NCBI RefSeq assembly: GCF_003413745.1 | Contig: NZ_QVID01000001.1 | Span: 620,001-684,000 of the forward strand | Direction of reading: 5' to 3' | DNA: 64,000 nucleotides | Source of the DNA: Marixanthomonas ophiurae | GTDB taxonomy: Bacteria; Bacteroidota; Bacteroidia; Flavobacteriales; Flavobacteriaceae | Shown: piece after piece, positions 45,468 to 54,358 of the stretch | Numbering within the stretch: position 1 is the stretch's first letter | Layout: each line of letters begins with the position of its first letter | Program-made: the position numbers and the translations under genes | The notes under the pieces: generated by a model | Told to the model about the DNA's origin: nothing | Database searches by the model: none | Seen by the model: the letters and a program-made list of their open reading frames with translations, nothing else

Positions 45468-46268
45468 ATGAATACCAGAAATCTACTATTGGTATTTTTA
45501 CTACTAATTTCTGCTAGACAGGAAGTTTTAAGCCAATTTGGCTTCTCTCACGAGGTAGGTGTAATTACAGGACCTGTCACTTTTTATTCAGATTTTGGAC
45601 AACGAAATGACTTTGAAACCAATGCAGGAAACGTAGGTTTTGGTATAGGTTTAGTGCATTATTTAAACTTTTCTTACAGAGCTGATTGTAATTGTTATAC
45701 TCGCGACACCTACTTTAACGATCATTTTAAAATACGTAATGAGATAGATTACCATAAAACCAACTTGGAACATATGGGGCGTTGGGTTGACCCTGATGAC
45801 AACTCTGAGTTTGCACAACAGTTGCGTGCCATGGAAGCTTCTACAACTGTTTTTGATATTGGTTCACAACTTGAATATTACCCTCTTAGTATTAGAGATT
45901 TTGCTGCCGGAGGTTACAAGCTTGCTCCTTTTGTAAGCTTGGGTGTTCACTATGTCAATTTTAATCCAGAAGTTACATCAAGCCGCGGTCCGTTAAACAC
46001 ACCTGCTTCCACCCCTGTTAAATATTTAAACGCATTTCAACAAGAAGCTGCATCTACATTCTCTATGGTAGGAAGTATTGGAGTTCGATATAAATTAACG
46101 CCTTTGAGCGACCTGATGCTCGATAGCCGCTGGCAATATTATTTTAGTGATTGGGTAGATGGTCTAAACCCAGGTATAGACCAAAATGAAGTACGTCCTG
46201 TTCCCGAAAATAAAAGTAATGATTGGATATTCTGGTTAAATGTAGGGTATATTTACTATTTAGATTAA
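45468..46268 (+). CDS. THC0290_0291-type outer-membrane protein
   Basis: A 266-residue exported protein (signal peptide about 1-22, ending VLSQF) that reads as an outer-membrane beta-barrel, with alternating strands such as FGFSHEVGVITGPVTFYSDFGQ and GVGFGIGLVHYLNFSYR and the end WLNVGYIYYLD. It resembles the family I recall as THC0290_0291 in flavobacteria; this is from memory. Its two Cys residues sit close together (ADCNCYTRD). The role is unknown. It stands alone with its own promoter and a terminator shared with metB. Confidence 0.7.
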   Translation: MNTRNLLLVFLLLISARQEVLSQFGFSHEVGVITGPVTFYSDFGQRNDFETNAGNVGFGIGLVHYLNFSYRADCNCYTRDTYFNDHFKIRNEIDYHKTNLEHMGRWVDPDDNSEFAQQLRAMEASTTVFDIGSQLEYYPLSIRDFAAGGYKLAPFVSLGVHYVNFNPEVTSSRGPLNTPASTPVKYLNAFQQEAASTFSMVGSIGVRYKLTPLSDLMLDSRWQYYFSDWVDGLNPGIDQNEVRPVPENKSNDWIFWLNVGYIYYLD

Positions 46269-46285
46269 AGAAACACACTTATTAT

Positions 46286-46322
46286 ATAAAGTCCGAAACT
46301 GTTAGTTTCAGGCTTTATTTTT
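46286..46322. terminator. bidirectional terminator between 45468 gene and metB
   Basis: 14-bp stem (46286-46299 with 46305-46318) with one G-U pair and one mismatch, 5-base loop, T run on the right. Confidence 0.75.
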
Positions 46323-46341
46323 ATACTAAAATCAATTTTTG

Positions 46342-47484
46342 TTATCCAATTGCTTGTTTAAGATCGGCAACCAAATCGTCTCCATCTTCAATACCAACAC
46401 TCAACCTAATTAGGGAATCTACAACTCCCGTCTTTTCACGTTCTGCTTTTGGGATGCTAGCATGTGTCATACTCGCAGGGTGTCCAGCTAAGCTTTCTAC
46501 GCCTCCTAAACTTTCTGCTAAGGTAAATATGTTTAAGTTCTCCACTATTTTAATGGCTTCTTCATAGTTATTCCCTTTAGTAGTAAATGAAATCATCCCT
46601 CCAAAACCGTCCATCTGTTTTTTAGCAATATCGTGATTAGGATGATTTTTTAGTCCAGGCCAATATACATTTTCTATTTTTGGATGGTTAGAAAGATATT
46701 CTGCTACCTGTTTACCGTTTTCACAATGGCGCTGCATTCTTACATGTAATGTTTTTAAACCTCGTAATACCAAAAAACAGTCTTGTGGCCCAGCGATAGC
46801 TCCACTAGCATTTTGAATAAAGTATAATTTATCGGCTAGCTCCTTATCTTTTACTGCTAAAGTACCCATCACCACATCACTGTGTCCCCCTAAATATTTA
46901 GTAGCACTGTGCATTACAATATCTGCTCCTAAATCTAAAGGACGTTGCAAGTAGGCTGTCGCAAAAGTGTTATCTACTGCTAAGAGAACATTATGCTTTT
47001 TAGCAACTGCTGCTGCTTTTTTAATATCGATAATGTTCATCATTGGGTTGGTTGGTGTTTCTACCCAAATGAGTTTTGTTTTATCGGTAACGTATTCGTC
47101 TATTTTTTCGGCGTTTTCCATCCCGATGAACTTGAATTTAATCCCGAAATCTTCAAAAATAGACGTGAATAATCGGTACGTGCCTCCATACAAATCGTTG
47201 GTAGAAATCACCTCATCACCAGACTTCAATAACTTTAGAACCGCATCAATTGCAGCTAAGCCGCTTCCAAAAGCCATTCCGTGGTTTCCATTTTCAATAC
47301 TAGCAATAGCTCGTTCTAAAGCATCTCTTGTTGGATTAGCGCTCCGGGAATACTCAAAACCCTTATGGCCACCAGGTGTACTTTGCGAGTAAGTAGTAGT
47401 TTGATAAATAGGAGGCATAACAGATCCATAAGCTGGATCTATTTCTTTTAGTCCCCCGTGAATTGCTTTTGTATTAAATTTCAT
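46342..47484 (-). CDS. metB: cystathionine gamma-synthase/lyase family PLP enzyme
   Basis: A 380-residue Cys/Met-metabolism PLP enzyme. Tyr/Arg in EYSRSANPTRDALE, GSGLAAIDAVL, DNTFATAYLQRPLDLGADIVMHSATKYLGGHSDVVMG with the Schiff-base Lys196, and SLGGVESLAGHPASMTHA identify it. It joins cysteine with an activated homoserine to give cystathionine, or cleaves cystathionine; MetB and the gamma-lyase cannot be split with certainty. I chose the ATG at 47484, giving MKFNTKAIHGG; an ATG 9 bases earlier is possible. Confidence 0.9.
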   Translation of the reverse strand: MKFNTKAIHGGLKEIDPAYGSVMPPIYQTTTYSQSTPGGHKGFEYSRSANPTRDALERAIASIENGNHGMAFGSGLAAIDAVLKLLKSGDEVISTNDLYGGTYRLFTSIFEDFGIKFKFIGMENAEKIDEYVTDKTKLIWVETPTNPMMNIIDIKKAAAVAKKHNVLLAVDNTFATAYLQRPLDLGADIVMHSATKYLGGHSDVVMGTLAVKDKELADKLYFIQNASGAIAGPQDCFLVLRGLKTLHVRMQRHCENGKQVAEYLSNHPKIENVYWPGLKNHPNHDIAKKQMDGFGGMISFTTKGNNYEEAIKIVENLNIFTLAESLGGVESLAGHPASMTHASIPKAEREKTGVVDSLIRLSVGIEDGDDLVADLKQAIG

Positions 47485-47616
47485 ATCCTTCATCTATACT
47501 GTTGCTTTTAACCTTTTAATATAATTTTGAGAGTTGCTTTCTCTAATCTTACTACTTTTGATAAATAAAGATACTGGTTTCCCTTTGGAAAGATAAACCC
47601 ATCAATTATTTAACGT

Positions 47617-48378
47617 ATGAATAACAAATTTTTACTCATTTGCATCTGTCTATTTTCATTACTAAGTTGTAAAAAAGAACAACCCCTTTCTTTTTCTTCA
47701 GAAAGTTTCACTGAAAAAACCCTCCCCGACTGTAACAATGGAGACTGTCCTGAAATTACTATCAACTATTTTACGGTAGAAGGAGAAGAAGCTGTTTCAA
47801 AAAATATTAATTCTAAAATAGAGAGATTTATTCTTTCTTCCTTAAAAACCATGGAAGAAGAACCAACTGCCAATAGTATGGAAAAAGCGGCAACAAACTT
47901 CATTAAAACATACCGAAGGGATAAGGCAGAATTTCCAGATATGGCAGGCGAATATGTAGTTGATATTACGGTGCGTAGGAATCTTGAAAACTCTGAAATC
48001 CTTTCGGTTGAAGAAAAACAATATAAATTTACTGGCGGTGCCCATGGCTACGGGAGCACCACTTTTGCTAATTTTAACCCTAAAACTGGCGAGTTACTTC
48101 AGAAAAAAGATTTGTTTAATAATATAGCTGATTTTAAAAGTTTTGCTGAAACAGCGTTTAGAAAACAACATACTATTTCAGAAAGCGAATCGATAAACTC
48201 AACGGGTTTTTGGTTTGAAAATGAAGCATTTTACCTTCCTGAAAATATCGGGTTTACAGAAAGCGACGTGATTATAGTTTATAATCAATACGACATTGCT
48301 AGCTATGCCGATGGTCCTATTGAACTGAAAATACCAATAGAAAAAGCCAAAGAGTTTCTAACCTTTTCACTTGATTAA
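47617..48378 (+). CDS. DUF3298/DUF4163-type lipoprotein
   Basis: A 253-residue lipoprotein (lipobox LLSC, Cys18). Residues about 45-145 match DUF4163 (PEITINYFTVEGEEAVSKNINSKIERFIL) and residues about 150-245 match DUF3298 (EEKQYKFTGGAHGYGSTTFANFNPKTGELLQKKDLF, then IVYNQYDIASYADGPIELKIPIEK). The GGAHG segment is typical. Relatives include the RsiV anti-sigma factor's exported domain, which binds lysozyme; whether this protein binds a similar ligand is unknown. No sigma-factor gene is adjacent. Confidence 0.85.
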   Translation: MNNKFLLICICLFSLLSCKKEQPLSFSSESFTEKTLPDCNNGDCPEITINYFTVEGEEAVSKNINSKIERFILSSLKTMEEEPTANSMEKAATNFIKTYRRDKAEFPDMAGEYVVDITVRRNLENSEILSVEEKQYKFTGGAHGYGSTTFANFNPKTGELLQKKDLFNNIADFKSFAETAFRKQHTISESESINSTGFWFENEAFYLPENIGFTESDVIIVYNQYDIASYADGPIELKIPIEKAKEFLTFSLD

Positions 48379-48408
48379 ATTCAAAATGTATATTTAAAAT
48401 AACAAACC

Positions 48409-48768
48409 ATGAAAAAAGTATATTATTTGAGCAGTTGCGATACATGCAAGCGTATTATGAAGGAAATTGAAATTCCTCAATCGTTTCAAAAACAAGACAT
48501 AAAAACCCAAGGCATCACTGAAAATGAACTGGAAGAGCTTTATAATTTAGCAGGCACTTATGAAGCATTGTTTAGTAAACGCGCTCAATTATACAAAAAG
48601 CGTAACTTAAAAGATGAACAGTTGCTCGAAGAAGATTTTAAAAATCTGTTATTGGAACACTACACTTTTTTAAAGCGGCCTGTTATCGTGAATAATGACG
48701 AGATTTTTATCGGTAATAGTAAAAAAACGGTTGAAGCCGCTAAAAATTCAATCCATAACAATACATGA
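48409..48768 (+). CDS. ArsC/Spx family thioredoxin-fold protein
   Basis: A 119-residue thioredoxin-fold protein with the N-terminal SSCDTCKRIM (Cys10, Cys13) and IKTQGITENELEEL, RAQLYKKRNL and HYTFLKRPVIVNNDEIFIGN, the ArsC family pattern. The family includes arsenate reductases and the regulator Spx; the CxxC and lack of nearby ars genes make arsenate reduction doubtful. The stop overlaps the following transporter start by 4 bases, so the two are translated together. Confidence 0.82.
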   Translation: MKKVYYLSSCDTCKRIMKEIEIPQSFQKQDIKTQGITENELEELYNLAGTYEALFSKRAQLYKKRNLKDEQLLEEDFKNLLLEHYTFLKRPVIVNNDEIFIGNSKKTVEAAKNSIHNNT

Positions 48769-49670
48769 ATAGCCGAGTACTAGCCTTACTCGCGGCTACT
48801 GCTGCCAGTGCTATATATGGAGTAAACCATACCATAGCAAAAGACTTGATGCCTACTATAATTGAACCTTATGGATTTATCGTCTTGCGGGTGGGTGGTG
48901 CTGCTGTACTATTTTGGGCGATAAGTATCTTTTATCCTTCGGAAAAAATTGACAAGAAAGATTGGCCACGAATCATTGCCTGTGCTTGTTTTGGAATGGT
49001 TATAAATATGTTGATGTTTTTTAAAGGTCTAAGTTTATCCACGCCAATTAACAGTTCCGTTGTGATAACGCTCTCGCCAGTATTGTTGCTTATTCTTTCA
49101 GCCTTATTTTTAAAAGAACGTATTACCCTTCGAAAAGCGATAGGTATTTGTATGGGTTTAGCCGGAGCCTTGGTGTTGATTTTATTTGGGTTGAAAATTC
49201 AGCCGAACGCACCCAACATTCCATTGGGTAATTTGTTGTTTATTATTAATGCCACTTCGTATTCCATCTATTTAATTATTGTAAAACCGTTGGTTTCAAA
49301 ATATAGCTCTATCACATTAATGAAGCTGTTTTTCTTATTTGCCATAGTAATAAACCTACCTATAGGATTTACTGAATTTAAAGCTGTAGATTGGTTTAAT
49401 TTACCGTTTGATGCTATTTGGAAACTGGCTTTTGTAGTGATTGGGACTACGTTTTTAACGTATTTATTCAACATTTATGCTCTAAAGCAATTAAGCCCAT
49501 CAACCATTGGTGCATTTATTTATCTACAGCCCGTATTAGCTGTTTTATTTGCTGTTTTGTTAGGTGCTGACACGCTTACCCCAATTAGAATAGTAGCAGC
49601 TGTATTGATTTTTTTAGGGGTATATCTTTCTTCTAGAAAACCGAAAAGAAGAAAAAATCTATCGACTTGA
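48765..49670 (+). CDS. DMT superfamily transporter (EamA family)
   Basis: A 301-residue membrane protein with ten predicted helices in two EamA repeats (about 8-135 and 148-292), including NSSVVITLSPVLLLILSALFLKERI at the end of repeat 1 and PSTIGAFIYLQPVLAVLFAVLLGADTL in repeat 2. It is an inner-membrane exporter of amino acids or related metabolites; the substrate cannot be read. Translationally coupled to the ArsC-like gene. A bidirectional terminator follows. Confidence 0.9.
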   Translation: MNSRVLALLAATAASAIYGVNHTIAKDLMPTIIEPYGFIVLRVGGAAVLFWAISIFYPSEKIDKKDWPRIIACACFGMVINMLMFFKGLSLSTPINSSVVITLSPVLLLILSALFLKERITLRKAIGICMGLAGALVLILFGLKIQPNAPNIPLGNLLFIINATSYSIYLIIVKPLVSKYSSITLMKLFFLFAIVINLPIGFTEFKAVDWFNLPFDAIWKLAFVVIGTTFLTYLFNIYALKQLSPSTIGAFIYLQPVLAVLFAVLLGADTLTPIRIVAAVLIFLGVYLSSRKPKRRKNLST

Positions 49671-49703
49671 TATTTTATTTAATGTGAATAAATTAAACAA
49701 ATA

Positions 49704-49731
49704 AAAAAAGAGCCCCGAAAGGCTCTTTTTT
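49704..49731. terminator. bidirectional terminator between transporter and M13 peptidase gene
   Basis: 11-bp exact stem (49704-49714 with 49721-49731), 6-base loop, A-rich left and T-rich right. Confidence 0.88.
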
Positions 49732-49748
49732 GTTTTATAAATTACGAA

Positions 49749-51818
49749 TTACCAAATTCGAACGCGATCTTCTGGTGCTAACCACATAGAATCTCCTTCT
49801 TTAATGTCAAATGCTTCATAAAAAGAATCTACATTTTGTAAAGGCTGTGTTGCACGGTAACGACCTGGCGAGTGTGGATCGGTTTTCACCTGCTCGCTCA
49901 ATGACTCGTCACGTTGCTTAGTACGCCAAACAGTTGCCCAACTCATAAAGAATCGTTGCTCTGGAGTAAACCCATCAATTTTTTCTGGACGTCCGTTCTT
50001 TTCGTAAAAACGTTGTAAACCATCATAAGCAGCTAATACACCACCTAAGTCACCAATATTTTCACCCAAAGTAAATTTACCATTGATAAACACACTGTCT
50101 AATACTTCAATATTGCTATATTGTTCAGCCAATTGGTTTCCTCTTTTAGTAAAGTTTTCAAGATCGGTATCGGTCCACCAGTTTACTAGGTTTCCGCTGG
50201 CATCAAAACGTGATCCACTATCATCAAAAGCGTGAGAAATTTCGTGACCAATAACAGCTCCAATTCCACCGTAATTTACAGCTTCATCAGCTTTATAATC
50301 GTAAAAAGGTGGTTGTAAAATTGCTGCTGGGAACACAATCTCGTTGTTAAACGGATTAAAGTATGCATTCACTGTTTGTGGCGACATACCCCATTCGGTA
50401 CGGTCTACAGGTTCATTAATTTTTTCTAAGTTGTCTTTCAGGTTCCATTTACCAACAGCGATCATATTATCGTAATAACTGTTTCCTGATTTTACTTCCA
50501 AGGTTGAATAATCTTTCCACTTGTCTGGATATGCGATTTTAACAGTGAATTTATCCAATTTTTCAATGGCTTTTGTTTTGGTACTATCACTCATCCACTC
50601 TAAATTGTTGATGCGGTCTTCAAAAGCTACGATGATATTTTTTATCATATTTTCAGCTTTTTCTTTAGCTTCTGGAGGAAACATTTCGTCCACATACAAT
50701 TTACCGACAGCTTCACCAACCGTTCCGTTTACAGTACTTAAAGCTCTTTCGTCTGCTGGTTTTTGTTTTTTACTTCCGTTAAGGTATTTGCTGTAAAAAT
50801 TCCAGTTTGTTTTGTCAATTTCGGTAGTTAGCATTCCTGCAGAATCATTTAAGGTTGACCAACGTAGTACTGTTTTCCAAGTATCTACATCGTCATTTGC
50901 AAGTGTTTTTTCAACAACATCCATATACTTAGGCTGCATCACGATTAACGTATCGACCGCTTTGGTTACACCCAAGTCTTTTATCGCTTGCTCCCACTGG
51001 ATAGTCGGCACCATCTTCTGTACTTCTGCCACAGATCGTGGGTTATTAAAGTTTCTAAAATCACGACTTGCTACTTTATCTAATCTTGGTTCTGCCAATT
51101 TTGTTTCAAAAGCTAAAATGGTTTCAGCTTGCTTACGTGCTTCTTCTTCAGTATCTCCTAAAAATTGAAGCATACGCGTAATATGGTTTACATACTCCTT
51201 TCGTATTTCAATAGATTTGGCGTCCGTATTGGTGTAATAATCACGATCTGGCAATCCTAATCCACCTGGAGTAAGATAAGCCGCATTCATAGCACTATTA
51301 CTTGGGTTTGAATATGCCGCAATGCCAAAAAACGGTTGGCTCACCATTGTTGCATCTTCTGTAATAACTTTTTGAAAATCTTTTACCGAAGAAATACTTG
51401 CAATTTTATCCAATGCCGGTTGTAAAGGTTTAATTCCAGCTTCGTCTCGCGCTACAGTATCCAACTTCGTTTCAAAAATCATTAATGCTTTAGCCTGATC
51501 TGTATCATCGGCATATTTGTCACTTTCTTTTGCTGTTTCAAGAATGCCCAACATATCATGAGCAGTCTTTTTTCTTAACACACCAAAGCCACCCCAACGT
51601 ACTTGATCGTCTGGAATTTCAGTGTTTTTCATCCACGTACCATTTACATAATTGTAAAAGTCATTTTTAGGATTTACAGTGGTATCCATATTTGAAAGGA
51701 TAATCCCGCGCTCTTCTTCTTCGTTTTGAGCCATTTTTTTGTCCTTGTTATCACAAGCACTTACTGCTAAAGTAAGGACTGCAACAGCAACAACAGATTT
51801 TAACATATTTGTTTTCAT
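49749..51818 (-). CDS. M13 family metallopeptidase lipoprotein (neprilysin/PepO-like)
   Basis: A 689-residue lipoprotein (lipobox VSAC, Cys22) with the M13 layout. The N-terminal half has NDFYNYVNGTWMKNTEIPDDQVRWG; the catalytic domain has VNAYFNPFNNEIVFPAAILQPPFYD, the zinc motif HEISH at 525-529 and the third ligand in FTLGENIGDLGG (ENIGD). The ending PEDRVRIW is the conserved C-terminal Trp motif. Full length. It would degrade oligopeptides in the periplasm or at the surface. Confidence 0.95.
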   Translation of the reverse strand: MKTNMLKSVVAVAVLTLAVSACDNKDKKMAQNEEEERGIILSNMDTTVNPKNDFYNYVNGTWMKNTEIPDDQVRWGGFGVLRKKTAHDMLGILETAKESDKYADDTDQAKALMIFETKLDTVARDEAGIKPLQPALDKIASISSVKDFQKVITEDATMVSQPFFGIAAYSNPSNSAMNAAYLTPGGLGLPDRDYYTNTDAKSIEIRKEYVNHITRMLQFLGDTEEEARKQAETILAFETKLAEPRLDKVASRDFRNFNNPRSVAEVQKMVPTIQWEQAIKDLGVTKAVDTLIVMQPKYMDVVEKTLANDDVDTWKTVLRWSTLNDSAGMLTTEIDKTNWNFYSKYLNGSKKQKPADERALSTVNGTVGEAVGKLYVDEMFPPEAKEKAENMIKNIIVAFEDRINNLEWMSDSTKTKAIEKLDKFTVKIAYPDKWKDYSTLEVKSGNSYYDNMIAVGKWNLKDNLEKINEPVDRTEWGMSPQTVNAYFNPFNNEIVFPAAILQPPFYDYKADEAVNYGGIGAVIGHEISHAFDDSGSRFDASGNLVNWWTDTDLENFTKRGNQLAEQYSNIEVLDSVFINGKFTLGENIGDLGGVLAAYDGLQRFYEKNGRPEKIDGFTPEQRFFMSWATVWRTKQRDESLSEQVKTDPHSPGRYRATQPLQNVDSFYEAFDIKEGDSMWLAPEDRVRIW

Positions 51819-51894
51819 TGTCTGGTTATTGAATTAGTACTTTTTTAAAGTTTGAATTATCTATATACGTATCAAAAAATTGATATTGTTACAG

Positions 51895-52488
51895 TTATTG
51901 TTGGGTTTTATCTTTTAATTCTTCTTGAAATATCGAGTCCCTAAGCCTTTTTTGCGTTTCAATTTCTTTTTTCTCGGTATTGATACGCTGCTGGTCTATA
52001 GCGTCTTTTTTAAATTTATCATTAAGCTGAACAATTAGATTACTCGTAGCATTATTCATCTCAGCAATGTATGTTTGAAGTGTAACAGAATCGATATGAG
52101 CTCTATGAACTAATTGGTCCAATAAATGGGCTCTTGTTTTGGCTATCATAACACGAGATTTTATAGACTGTACAGCCAATGTATCGGGTATTTTTTTTGC
52201 AATGGAATCGGTATATACTAAAAGACGCTCTGTTTTATTTTTCAATTCTTCCACAGTGCTTCCATTAATAGATATTGCCTGAGATTCGAAGTCTTCAAAA
52301 GCGCCCCATTGGTTAGTGTACGAACGAGTATTTTCAGATAATTCAGGAAATGAAAAGCTTGTGTTTCCATATAAAACATCGGTGTGTTCTTGTAGGGTAT
52401 CGGTTTCGTTTTGCGTTTCTTCATTTCCGCAATTAACCATAAGTACGCCAATAAAAGCTACCGTTAAAAAAGATAAAAGTCGATTCAT
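51895..52488 (-). CDS. hypothetical lipoprotein with coiled-coil tendency
   Basis: A 197-residue lipoprotein I do not recognise. Lipobox VNC at Cys20, then an N-terminal region rich in Glu/Thr and aromatic residues, and a long helical part from about residue 65 to the end (SIKSRVMIAKTRAHLLDQLVHRAHIDS, then KDAIDQQRINTEKKEIETQKRLRDSIFQEELKDK) with heptad-like patterning. I chose the ATG at 52488 since a predicted -7 element (52508-52515) places the transcript start near 52501, after the alternative ATG at 52503. Probably a periplasm-facing lipoprotein. Confidence 0.7.
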   Translation of the reverse strand: MNRLLSFLTVAFIGVLMVNCGNEETQNETDTLQEHTDVLYGNTSFSFPELSENTRSYTNQWGAFEDFESQAISINGSTVEELKNKTERLLVYTDSIAKKIPDTLAVQSIKSRVMIAKTRAHLLDQLVHRAHIDSVTLQTYIAEMNNATSNLIVQLNDKFKKDAIDQQRINTEKKEIETQKRLRDSIFQEELKDKTQQ

Positions 52489-52507
52489 TCTAAATTTCAA
52501 CAAGTGA

Positions 52508-52515
52508 CAAATATA
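52508..52515 (-). promoter_or_regulatory. predicted -7 element of the lipoprotein gene at 51895
   Basis: TATATTTG on the minus strand, 19 bases before the chosen ATG; supports the shorter start. Confidence 0.5.
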
Positions 52516-52572
52516 CGTGATATCTGTAAAATTAAGTCCGTTTTGTGTTAAAGAAGTCCCTTATATAATGAG

Positions 52573-52580
52573 TATCTTTG
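52573..52580 (+). promoter_or_regulatory. predicted -7 element of the threonine dehydrogenase gene
   Basis: TATCTTTG, 29 bases before the ATG at 52610. The nearest TTTG upstream (52542-52545) is 27 bases away, further than usual. Confidence 0.5.
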
Positions 52581-52609
52581 CCCTGCTTTAAATCGATTAA
52601 AACTCCACT

Positions 52610-53560
52610 ATGAAAAAAAGAATCCTCATTATTGGTGCTTGCGGGCAAATAGGAACTGAATTAACTGCCTTTCTACGAAACAAATACGGCGCTCACAAAG
52701 TAGTTGCCAGCGACATTCGTGAAGGAGACGATGAATTGATGGAAAGCGGTCCATTTGAGGTATTAGATGCTATGGATTATGATGCCGTGCAAGACATAGT
52801 AATTAATTACGAGATTACCGATGTGTATTTAATGGCGGCTATGCTTTCAGCTACGGGTGAAAAATTCCCTATGAAAGCTTGGAACCTGAATATGAATTCT
52901 CTTTTTAACGTTTTAAATCTAGCTAAAGAAGGAAAAGTGGACAAAGTATTCTGGCCTTCTAGTATCGCAGTCTTTGGCTCTACAACCCCAAAACAAGACA
53001 CCCCACAACGTACCGTAATGGAACCTTCTACTGTATACGGAATTAGCAAACAAACCGGAGAACGTTGGTGCGAATATTACAACAAACGTTTTGGAGTTGA
53101 TGTTCGTAGCATTCGCTATCCTGGTATTATCAGTTATAAAACTCTTCCTGGCGGCGGAACCACCGATTATGCGGTCGATATTTACCACAAAGCCTTAAAG
53201 CACAAAAAATATATTTGTTTTTTAAATGCTGAAACCACCTTACCGATGATGTATATGGAAGATGCCATTAGAGCAACTGTAGGTATTATGGAAGCCGATG
53301 AAAAAGACATTAAAATAAAGAGTTCTTATAATTTATCTGCTATGAGCTTTAATCCTGAAGATGTTACAGCAAGCATCAAAAAACACATTCCCGAATTTAC
53401 AATTAGCTACGAACCTGATTTTAGACAAGAAATTGCTGACAGCTGGCCCAGTAGCATTGACGACAGCAAAGCCCGTGAGGATTGGGGTTGGCAGCATAAA
53501 TATTCGTTAGATGAAATGACAGAAGAGATGTTGAAGAATTTGAAGGGGGAGTATAAGTAA
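52610..53560 (+). CDS. tdh: SDR-type L-threonine 3-dehydrogenase
   Basis: A 316-residue extended short-chain dehydrogenase. GACGQIG near 9-15 binds NAD, and Tyr143/Lys147 (TVYGISKQTGE) form the catalytic pair; Ser117/118 in FWPSSIAVFGSTTPKQDTPQ is the third. This type, known from Flavobacterium frigidimaris, oxidises threonine to 2-amino-3-oxobutyrate, then cleaved by Kbl (gene not in this window). Cytoplasmic. It could be called a generic epimerase, but the WPSSIAVFG and MPGIISYKTLPGGGTTDYAVDIYHKA segments fit the dehydrogenase. Stands alone with a -7 element 29 bases upstream. Confidence 0.88.
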   Translation: MKKRILIIGACGQIGTELTAFLRNKYGAHKVVASDIREGDDELMESGPFEVLDAMDYDAVQDIVINYEITDVYLMAAMLSATGEKFPMKAWNLNMNSLFNVLNLAKEGKVDKVFWPSSIAVFGSTTPKQDTPQRTVMEPSTVYGISKQTGERWCEYYNKRFGVDVRSIRYPGIISYKTLPGGGTTDYAVDIYHKALKHKKYICFLNAETTLPMMYMEDAIRATVGIMEADEKDIKIKSSYNLSAMSFNPEDVTASIKKHIPEFTISYEPDFRQEIADSWPSSIDDSKAREDWGWQHKYSLDEMTEEMLKNLKGEYK

Positions 53561-53627
53561 ACCTGTAAAAAATCATAAAAAAGGATTGCTATTTTATTTT
53601 CACAAAGTGGGTATAAAAAAGTTACTC

Positions 53628-54317
53628 CTATTCAGATTGCCAAAGTAATTTTTGGGCAGTACCAAAAGATCCCAATTGATAGACGCTTATGGAAGTAGCT
53701 TGAAACTTCGTTGGTCGAAAATTGTTTTGATTTAAACTGTCCAATAATGACGTTTTAGCTACGCCGAGGCTGATGTGTGGATTGTAGTTCTCAAAGCTAT
53801 GCTCAGGTACAAAAACAGGCACATAGTCTATGGTAAATTGATCTATGGGTGTGTCATCGGTGTTTTGTACATACGATTCTTGGGAACCGTTGGTAACCAT
53901 ATATGGTTTTACAAGTGCTATTACTTTTTTATGAAGTGTTACTAACTGGTTACTTTTTTTAATACGGATAGACGAGAAACTTTCCTCTTTCTCTTTTGTG
54001 TACTGAAGATTATCAGCCCATAACGTATCATGCTCCACCGTTTTATAAAGTCCTTTTAATGCTTCAGCTACGTTGGAAAGATCACTTTCTGGAATATAAC
54101 ATTGCAACAGCGTAATATGTGGAATATGGTTTTTATCTAACGTAAAGTTAGTGGGATTGTCTTTTACTATCGCCTGGTTCAATTGAATGGCCTGTTGATC
54201 CATTTCTTTAGGAAGCGTTAGCAGTACGTCTATGGCTATAATTTCCTCTTGTTTCGGGGCGCAAGCGCTGGCAATGAAGAAAATGGATAATATAAGACCG
54301 AGAATGTTTTTGTTCAT
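53628..54317 (-). CDS. exported 2H phosphoesterase-like lipoprotein
   Basis: A 229-residue lipoprotein (lipobox SAC, Cys19). It holds the two histidine motifs of the 2H/2'-5' RNA ligase fold: HIPHITLLQC near 64-73 and YNPHISLGVA near 178-187. A mid-section NTDDTPIDQFTIDYVPVFVP and ATSISVYQLGSFGTAQKLLW support the fold. 2H enzymes hydrolyse cyclic phosphates or nucleotide 2'-5' bonds, mostly in the cytoplasm; an envelope location is unusual. The active-site pattern (H-x-T, H-x-S) looks intact. No linked RNA-processing gene is next to it. Confidence 0.8.
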   Translation of the reverse strand: MNKNILGLILSIFFIASACAPKQEEIIAIDVLLTLPKEMDQQAIQLNQAIVKDNPTNFTLDKNHIPHITLLQCYIPESDLSNVAEALKGLYKTVEHDTLWADNLQYTKEKEESFSSIRIKKSNQLVTLHKKVIALVKPYMVTNGSQESYVQNTDDTPIDQFTIDYVPVFVPEHSFENYNPHISLGVAKTSLLDSLNQNNFRPTKFQATSISVYQLGSFGTAQKLLWQSE

Positions 54318-54358
54318 ATGGTATGATTAAAGTTGGTGCTTGTATTGGGAAAGAAACA

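Noticed and set aside
46967-47392. Open frame of 141 codons on the plus strand inside metB
   Set aside because: Antisense to a clear metB with intact motifs; composition mirrors metB codons.
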